This document shows, piece after piece, positions 7,189-10,445 of a DNA stretch of 10,445 nucleotides. Origin of the DNA: Mailhella sp. (lineage in GTDB: Bacteria > Desulfobacterota > Desulfovibrionia > Desulfovibrionales > Desulfovibrionaceae). How positions within the stretch are numbered: the stretch's first letter is position 1; the number at the start of each line of letters is the position of its first letter. A program made the translations under genes and the position numbers. The stretch spans positions 1 to 10,445 of the forward strand of contig JAHHTE010000062.1 of the NCBI GenBank assembly GCA_020024815.1, read 5' to 3'. Under the pieces are notes generated by a model that saw only the letters and a list, made by a program, of their open reading frames with translations, was not told the origin of the DNA and ran no database searches.

Positions 7189-8589
7189 ATGGTAGGGCAT
7201 ATTCTTATAGTTGATGATGAAGAAGGTGTAAGACTTTCATTGCGTGGTATTTTAGAAGATGAAGGGTACACTGTTTCTGAAGCTGCTAGTGGTGAAGAAG
7301 CCCTATCATTTTTAGAAAAAAATACGCCGGACCTTGTTTTTTTGGATATTTGGTTATCTGGTATAGATGGACTAGAAACATTAAAAAAAGCAAAAGAAAT
7401 TCAAGAAGATATTCCTTTTATTATGATTTCTGGGCATGGTAATGTGGAAACAGCTGTTCAAGCTTTACGTTTAGGAGCTTATGATTTTGTTGAAAAACCA
7501 TTAAGTCTTGAGAAAATTTTGCTTGGAGCTAAATATGCTTTAGAAATGAAAAATCTAAAGCAAGAAAATACACTTTTACGGCAAGCTGTTTCAAATGATT
7601 ATGAAGTTCCAATGGTTGCCAATTCTCCTGTAATGCGTGTTTTTATGCGAGATTTATTAAAAGTTGCACCAACTGATGCATGGGTTTTAATTACAGGTGA
7701 AAATGGAACAGGAAAAGAATTAGCAGCAAGAACATTACATAGAAATAGTAAACAAAAAAATGAACCTTTCATTGCTGTTAACTGTGCTGCTATACCTGAA
7801 GAATTGATTGAAAGTGAGCTTTTTGGACATGAAAAAGGTGCTTTTACAGGTGCTGATTCAACAAAAATAGGGAAATTTGAATTAGCACATAATGGAACAC
7901 TTTTTTTAGATGAAATTGGAGATATGAGTTTAAAAACACAGGCAAAAATATTGCGTATTTTACAAGAACAATGTTTTGAGCGTGTGGGTGGAAATAAAAA
8001 TATAAAAGTTCAAGTGCGGGTGTTAGCTGCAACTAATAAAAATCTTGAAAAAGCCATTGAGCTTGGTGAGTTTCGACAAGATTTATATTATCGTTTACGG
8101 GTATTTCCTTTGTATGTTCCACCACTTCGGGAAAGAAAAGAAGATATTATTCCATTAGTTGAAACTTTAACAAAAGTGGTTGAAAAAAAATATTCAATGC
8201 AAGCTCCAATTTTTGCAAAGGAAACATTGCAAGTAATGGAAGAATGGACTTGGCCCGGTAATGTACGAGAACTTATGCATTTAATTGAGCGTCTAACAGT
8301 ATTATATAGTGGCAAAACTGTTGATTATTCAATGTTACCAAAAGAATTACTTGAAAATGTTGGAAAAAGTGTTGTAACAGAAAAAAATTGTGCTGCTGGT
8401 CAAATTTGTGAAAGTGATGTGTTACAAAAAATGTTAAGTCTTGATTATAAAAATGCTAAATCAGCTTTTGAGGAATTTTATTTAACACAAAAATTAAATG
8501 AAGTTGGTGGTAATGTAAGTAAGCTATCAGAACTTATAGGACTTGAGCGAAGTAATATTCATAAAAAACTAAAAAATATGCATGAATAA
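7189..8589 (+). CDS. NtrX-like sigma-54-dependent response regulator
   Basis: This 466-residue activator has three complete domains. The receiver domain (about 3-118) has acidic pocket D9/D10, phospho-acceptor D53, S81 and K103. The AAA+ domain (about 142-370) has Walker A GENGTGKE (170-177), the sigma-54 contact loop GAFTGA (218-223), Walker B GTLFLDEIGDM (D241, E242), the arginine-finger region FRQDLYYRL (295-303) and WPGNVREL (355-362). A C-terminal Fis-type helix-turn-helix (about 424-464) ends in GLERSNIHKKLKNM. The receiver-to-tail pattern and the GLERS...KKLK ending are most like NtrX. It therefore probably activates sigma-54 promoters when phosphorylated. No histidine kinase lies in the window, so its partner is elsewhere. 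AGGA (7179-7182) overlaps the livF stop codon and the ATG is 8 bp beyond it, so it is co-transcribed with the transporter. The exact targets are unknown. Confidence 0.92.
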   Translation: MVGHILIVDDEEGVRLSLRGILEDEGYTVSEAASGEEALSFLEKNTPDLVFLDIWLSGIDGLETLKKAKEIQEDIPFIMISGHGNVETAVQALRLGAYDFVEKPLSLEKILLGAKYALEMKNLKQENTLLRQAVSNDYEVPMVANSPVMRVFMRDLLKVAPTDAWVLITGENGTGKELAARTLHRNSKQKNEPFIAVNCAAIPEELIESELFGHEKGAFTGADSTKIGKFELAHNGTLFLDEIGDMSLKTQAKILRILQEQCFERVGGNKNIKVQVRVLAATNKNLEKAIELGEFRQDLYYRLRVFPLYVPPLRERKEDIIPLVETLTKVVEKKYSMQAPIFAKETLQVMEEWTWPGNVRELMHLIERLTVLYSGKTVDYSMLPKELLENVGKSVVTEKNCAAGQICESDVLQKMLSLDYKNAKSAFEEFYLTQKLNEVGGNVSKLSELIGLERSNIHKKLKNMHE

Positions 8590-8622
8590 TGCAATTATTA
8601 ATTTAATAAAAAGGGGTTTACT

Positions 8623-9789
8623 GTGGTTACAATTAAAACAATTGTTGAAATAAATGAACGAATTAAGCAAGGAAAAGCTGTTGTTGTTACTGCTAAAGAA
8701 ATGACAAAAGTTGTGAAAGAATTAGGTGCAGAAAAAGCTGCAAAAGAAATAGATGTTGTTACCACAGGTACTTTTTCCCCAATGTGTTCTTCTGGTATGC
8801 TTTTTAATATTGGGCAAACAGAAGCACCAAGTTTACGTGCAAGTAAAATGTGGTTGAATGATGTACCTTGTCATGCTGGGCTTGCTGCTGTTGATGGATT
8901 TTTAGGTGCAACAGAAATGCGAGAAGGTGATCCTCTTAATAAAGTTTTTCCCGGTGAGTTTAAATATGGTGGAGCACATGTTATTGAAGATTTAATTGCA
9001 GGTAGAACTGTTCATCTTCGTTGTGAAAGTTATACAACAGATTGTTATCCTAAAAAATCTTTTGAGCGTGATATTACAATTAATGATTTAAAATTTGCAC
9101 AAATGTGGAATCCTAGAAACTGTTATCAAAATTATAATGTGGCAGTAAATAAACATAGAGATAGAACTTTATATACATATATGGGACCAATAAAACCTAA
9201 TATGAAAAATGCTAACTTTGCAACAGCAGGGTGCTTGTCTCCTTTATTAAATGATCCTTATTTTAAAACAATAGGTCTTGGAACACGTATTTTCTTAGGT
9301 GGTGGAGTAGGTTATGTTATTGGAGCAGGTACACAACATGTGCCAAATCCAAAACGTAATGAAAAAGGTATACCTTTATCAGGTTCAGGAACACTCATGC
9401 TTAAAGGAGATATGAAAAAAATGAGTGATCGCTATGTACGTGGTAATTCCTTGCTTGGTTATGGTGTAAGCCTTTGTCTTGGTGTTGGTATTCCTATTCC
9501 TGTATTAAATGCTGAACTGGCACAATTTACTGGTGTAAGTGATGAAGATATTCTTATGCCTGTAAAAGATTATTCTTCTGATTATCAAAATTGTAGCCCT
9601 AATGTTTTAAAGCATGTAAGTTATGCTGAATTATTATCAGGACAAATTGAAGTTGATGGACAAAAGGTGGAAACACATCCTCTTACTTCTTATCATCGCT
9701 CTTTAGAAATTGCAGAAGAGCTAAAATCTTGGATAGAAAAAGGTGAGTTTTTATTAACTGAACCAGTAGAACTTATTGAATCTTATTAG
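8623..9789 (+). CDS. Homocysteine biosynthesis protein (COG1900/DUF39, aspartate semialdehyde sulfurtransferase)
   Basis: This 388-residue protein belongs to the COG1900/DUF39 family, shown in methanogens to help convert L-aspartate semialdehyde and a sulfur donor into homocysteine. C55 in TTGTFSPMCSSG is the likely persulfide-bearing cysteine, and C134 in LRCESYTTDCYP is a second candidate; both assignments are by analogy with the archaeal protein as I remember it. Further conserved-looking blocks are GGAHVIEDL, NFATAGCLSPLLNDP (198-212), LGGGVGYVIGAGTQHVPNP and GNSLLGYGVSLCLGVGIPIP. The protein ends after the core domain, without the C-terminal CBS domains of some archaeal versions. The small NIL/ferredoxin partner often found beside it is absent from the window. 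The start is GTG, placed by GGGG (8613-8616) with a 6-base gap. It follows the regulator by 33 bp with no terminator and is followed by two, so it is probably the last gene of the liv operon. Confidence 0.87.
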   Translation: MVTIKTIVEINERIKQGKAVVVTAKEMTKVVKELGAEKAAKEIDVVTTGTFSPMCSSGMLFNIGQTEAPSLRASKMWLNDVPCHAGLAAVDGFLGATEMREGDPLNKVFPGEFKYGGAHVIEDLIAGRTVHLRCESYTTDCYPKKSFERDITINDLKFAQMWNPRNCYQNYNVAVNKHRDRTLYTYMGPIKPNMKNANFATAGCLSPLLNDPYFKTIGLGTRIFLGGGVGYVIGAGTQHVPNPKRNEKGIPLSGSGTLMLKGDMKKMSDRYVRGNSLLGYGVSLCLGVGIPIPVLNAELAQFTGVSDEDILMPVKDYSSDYQNCSPNVLKHVSYAELLSGQIEVDGQKVETHPLTSYHRSLEIAEELKSWIEKGEFLLTEPVELIESY

Positions 9790-9795
9790 TATTTT

Positions 9796-9843
9796 TAAAG
9801 GAGAAAACTTGTTATAAAAAAGTTTTCTCCTTTATATTTTTTT
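9796..9843 (+). terminator. Rho-independent terminator after the homocysteine gene
   Basis: AAAGGAGAAAACTT (9797-9810) pairs perfectly with 9820-9833, extended by a T-A pair at 9796/9834, around a 9-base loop. A T-rich tail (9835-9843) follows. It begins 7 bases after the stop codon and should end the liv-regulator-homocysteine transcript. Confidence 0.88.
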
Positions 9844-9857
9844 CAGAAATTCTATTT

Positions 9858-9899
9858 AAAATCATTTTGCTAGCAATTGGTTAGCAAAATGATTTTTTT
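9858..9899 (+). terminator. Second, tandem Rho-independent terminator
   Basis: AAAATCATTTTGCTA (9858-9872) pairs perfectly with 9882-9896 (15 bp) around a 9-base loop and runs into a T-tract (9893-9899). It starts only about 15 bp after the T-tail of the previous terminator and has a different sequence. It probably acts as a back-up stop. Confidence 0.8.
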
Positions 9900-10067
9900 A
9901 TATGTGTTTAAGTTAGCTGGTAATCGTATTGTATAAAATTTAGTTTATTGAAAAGAAATTAAAATAATGTGTAAAATTGTATCGAGAGTGTTACAATATG
10001 TTACATAAAATGTGTAAAAAAATAGAAAAATAATAATTTTAATAATAATTATAGATAGTTATTATTT
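9900..10067. other. AT-rich non-coding stretch upstream of the sigma-54 promoter
   Basis: No credible gene was found on either strand. A weak sigma-70-like pair, TTGAAA (9948-9953) and TAAAAT (9972-9977) at 18-bp spacing, is present but not convincing. The notable content is the repeat cluster annotated at 9966-10019. From 10017 to 10067 the sequence is almost wholly A and T, which would make it flexible or bent between activator sites and promoter. Confidence 0.6.
9966..10019 (+). promoter_or_regulatory. Candidate upstream activator-binding cluster (TTACA/TGTAA repeats)
   Basis: AATGTGTAAAA occurs twice (9966-9976 and 10009-10019), 43 bp apart, about four helical turns. Between them TGTTACA occurs twice (9989-9995 and 9999-10005), 10 bp apart, one helical turn. 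TTACA (10001-10005) and TGTAA (10013-10017) form an inverted pair. The cluster lies about 75-128 bp upstream of the predicted sigma-54 start point, the usual place for enhancer-binding-protein sites. Which activator binds is unknown. Confidence 0.5.
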
Positions 10068-10083
10068 TGGCACAGACATTGCT
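10068..10083 (+). promoter_or_regulatory. Sigma-54 (RpoN) promoter
   Basis: TGGCACAGACATTGCT is a near-perfect sigma-54 promoter: -24 element TGGCAC with GG at 10069-10070, and -12 element TTGCT with GC at 10081-10082, at the required spacing. Transcription should start near 10094, giving a leader of about 27 bases that contains the ribosome site GAGGT (10110-10114). Such promoters need an ATP-driven activator. Confidence 0.85.
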
Positions 10084-10120
10084 ATATAGTAAATGAAACT
10101 AAATAATATGAGGTTATTAA

Positions 10121-10366
10121 ATGAAAAAACAAATTATGTTTTCATTAGCAATTATGGCAATGGTATTGGGTATTAATTCTTTTGCACAAGCAAGAGATGA
10201 TAGAAGTTACGCAGAATTAACTCTTATGCAACAAGAAAAATATAATAAATTGTCTCAAGAAGAAAAAAAAGATACAACAGCAATTTTTGGATATAAAGTT
10301 TATGGTGCAAAAAATGATGTAAGTAATAATAATGGACAATCTTATTCTTCTGAAAATTCAAAATAG
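10121..10366 (+). CDS. Small secreted protein of unknown function, sigma-54 controlled
   Basis: This 81-residue protein begins with a clear Sec signal peptide: MKKQ, a hydrophobic core (5-18) and cleavage after AQA24, or possibly after A22. The mature part is only about 57 residues, hydrophilic, with a short charged helix-like segment (about 29-47, AELTLMQQEKYNKLSQEEKK) and a Ser/Asn-rich tail (from about 64). It has no cysteine, so it is not a lipoprotein. The LT-x-x-Q pattern vaguely recalls the ZraP/Spy/CpxP periplasmic stress proteins, and E. coli zraP is also sigma-54 dependent. The protein is much shorter and the match is too weak to name it. Ribosome site GAGGT (10110-10114) is 6 bases before the ATG. 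It stands alone between the sigma-54 promoter and a terminator. It is probably a real gene, given the signal peptide, ribosome site and promoter in the right order. Confidence 0.8.
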   Translation: MKKQIMFSLAIMAMVLGINSFAQARDDRSYAELTLMQQEKYNKLSQEEKKDTTAIFGYKVYGAKNDVSNNNGQSYSSENSK

Positions 10367-10403
10367 CATTATTTACTAAGTTAGTATTTATGTAATAAAT
10401 AAA

Positions 10404-10434
10404 AAAGGATAAAGAAAATTCTTTATCCTTTCTT
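10404..10434. terminator. Probably bidirectional terminator after the small secreted protein gene
   Basis: AAAGGATAAAG (10404-10414) pairs perfectly with CTTTATCCTTT (10421-10431), with one more A-T pair inside and a 4-base loop. On the plus strand a short T-rich tail follows (TTTCTT). On the minus strand the stem is followed by a stronger run (TTTTTTATTTATT). It can therefore end both the secreted-protein transcript and a minus-strand gene that may lie just beyond the window. Confidence 0.75.
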
Positions 10435-10445
10435 ACGTTAATAAG

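Noticed and set aside
7006..7200. Minus-strand open frame across the livF-regulator junction
   Set aside because: Antisense to the conserved end of livF, without a ribosome site or homology.
7844..8315. Two minus-strand open frames inside the regulator gene
   Set aside because: Antisense to the conserved AAA+ domain, with no independent support.
8590..8622. Methionine/SAM-type riboswitch before the homocysteine gene
   Set aside because: The gap is only 33 bases, AT-rich, and has no stem able to form such a structure.
10121..10366. Naming the small protein ZraP/Spy-like
   Set aside because: Only a short LT-x-x-Q pattern agrees; the length and the rest of the sequence do not, so it is left as unknown.
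1..10445. CRISPR array, tRNA/rRNA, insertion sequence or prophage
   Set aside because: No regularly spaced repeats, cloverleaf, ribosomal RNA, transposase or integrase sequence was seen.

Overview
The window is AT-rich (roughly one third GC by eye) and looks like chromosome from a low-GC member of the Desulfovibrionaceae, for example a Lawsonia-like or other gut-associated lineage. That assignment is an inference. It rests on a liv transporter operon running into an NtrX-like sigma-54 activator and a COG1900/DUF39 homocysteine-biosynthesis protein, a gene often seen in sulfate reducers and methanogens, and on a G/C-rich intergenic hairpin at the left edge that resembles those common in Desulfovibrio genomes.

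Layout. Positions 1-120 hold two hairpins at the 3' end of a minus-strand gene. Positions 121-2124 (minus) encode a YgiQ-type radical SAM protein with an unusual Asn/Lys-rich N-terminal tail. Positions 2125-2284 are a divergent promoter region. From 2285 to 9789 (plus) lies a tight gene series: the periplasmic binding protein livJ, a 110-bp gap with a strong hairpin, then livH, livM, livG and livF (a complete branched-chain amino acid ABC importer), an orphan NtrX-like response regulator 8 bp after livF, and the COG1900 homocysteine-biosynthesis protein 33 bp further on. Two back-to-back hairpin terminators follow (9796-9899). After about 220 bp without genes comes an 81-residue secreted protein (10121-10366). 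It is preceded by a near-consensus sigma-54 promoter and a cluster of TTACA/TGTAA repeats at the distance expected of an activator-binding site. A hairpin with a T-run on both sides closes the window.

How the genes work together. LivJ captures a branched-chain amino acid in the periplasm. LivH and LivM form the channel and LivG and LivF drive import with ATP. The regulator has every element needed to activate sigma-54 RNA polymerase, and the window contains one clear sigma-54 promoter, in front of the small secreted protein. Whether the two are linked is untested. The COG1900 protein would make homocysteine from aspartate semialdehyde and sulfide, so the transcription unit joins amino acid uptake, a stress/nitrogen-type regulator and sulfur amino acid synthesis. 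No RNA genes, CRISPR arrays, insertion sequences or phage genes were seen. The most novel item is the small secreted protein with its sigma-54 control region; the rest is largely conventional metabolism.
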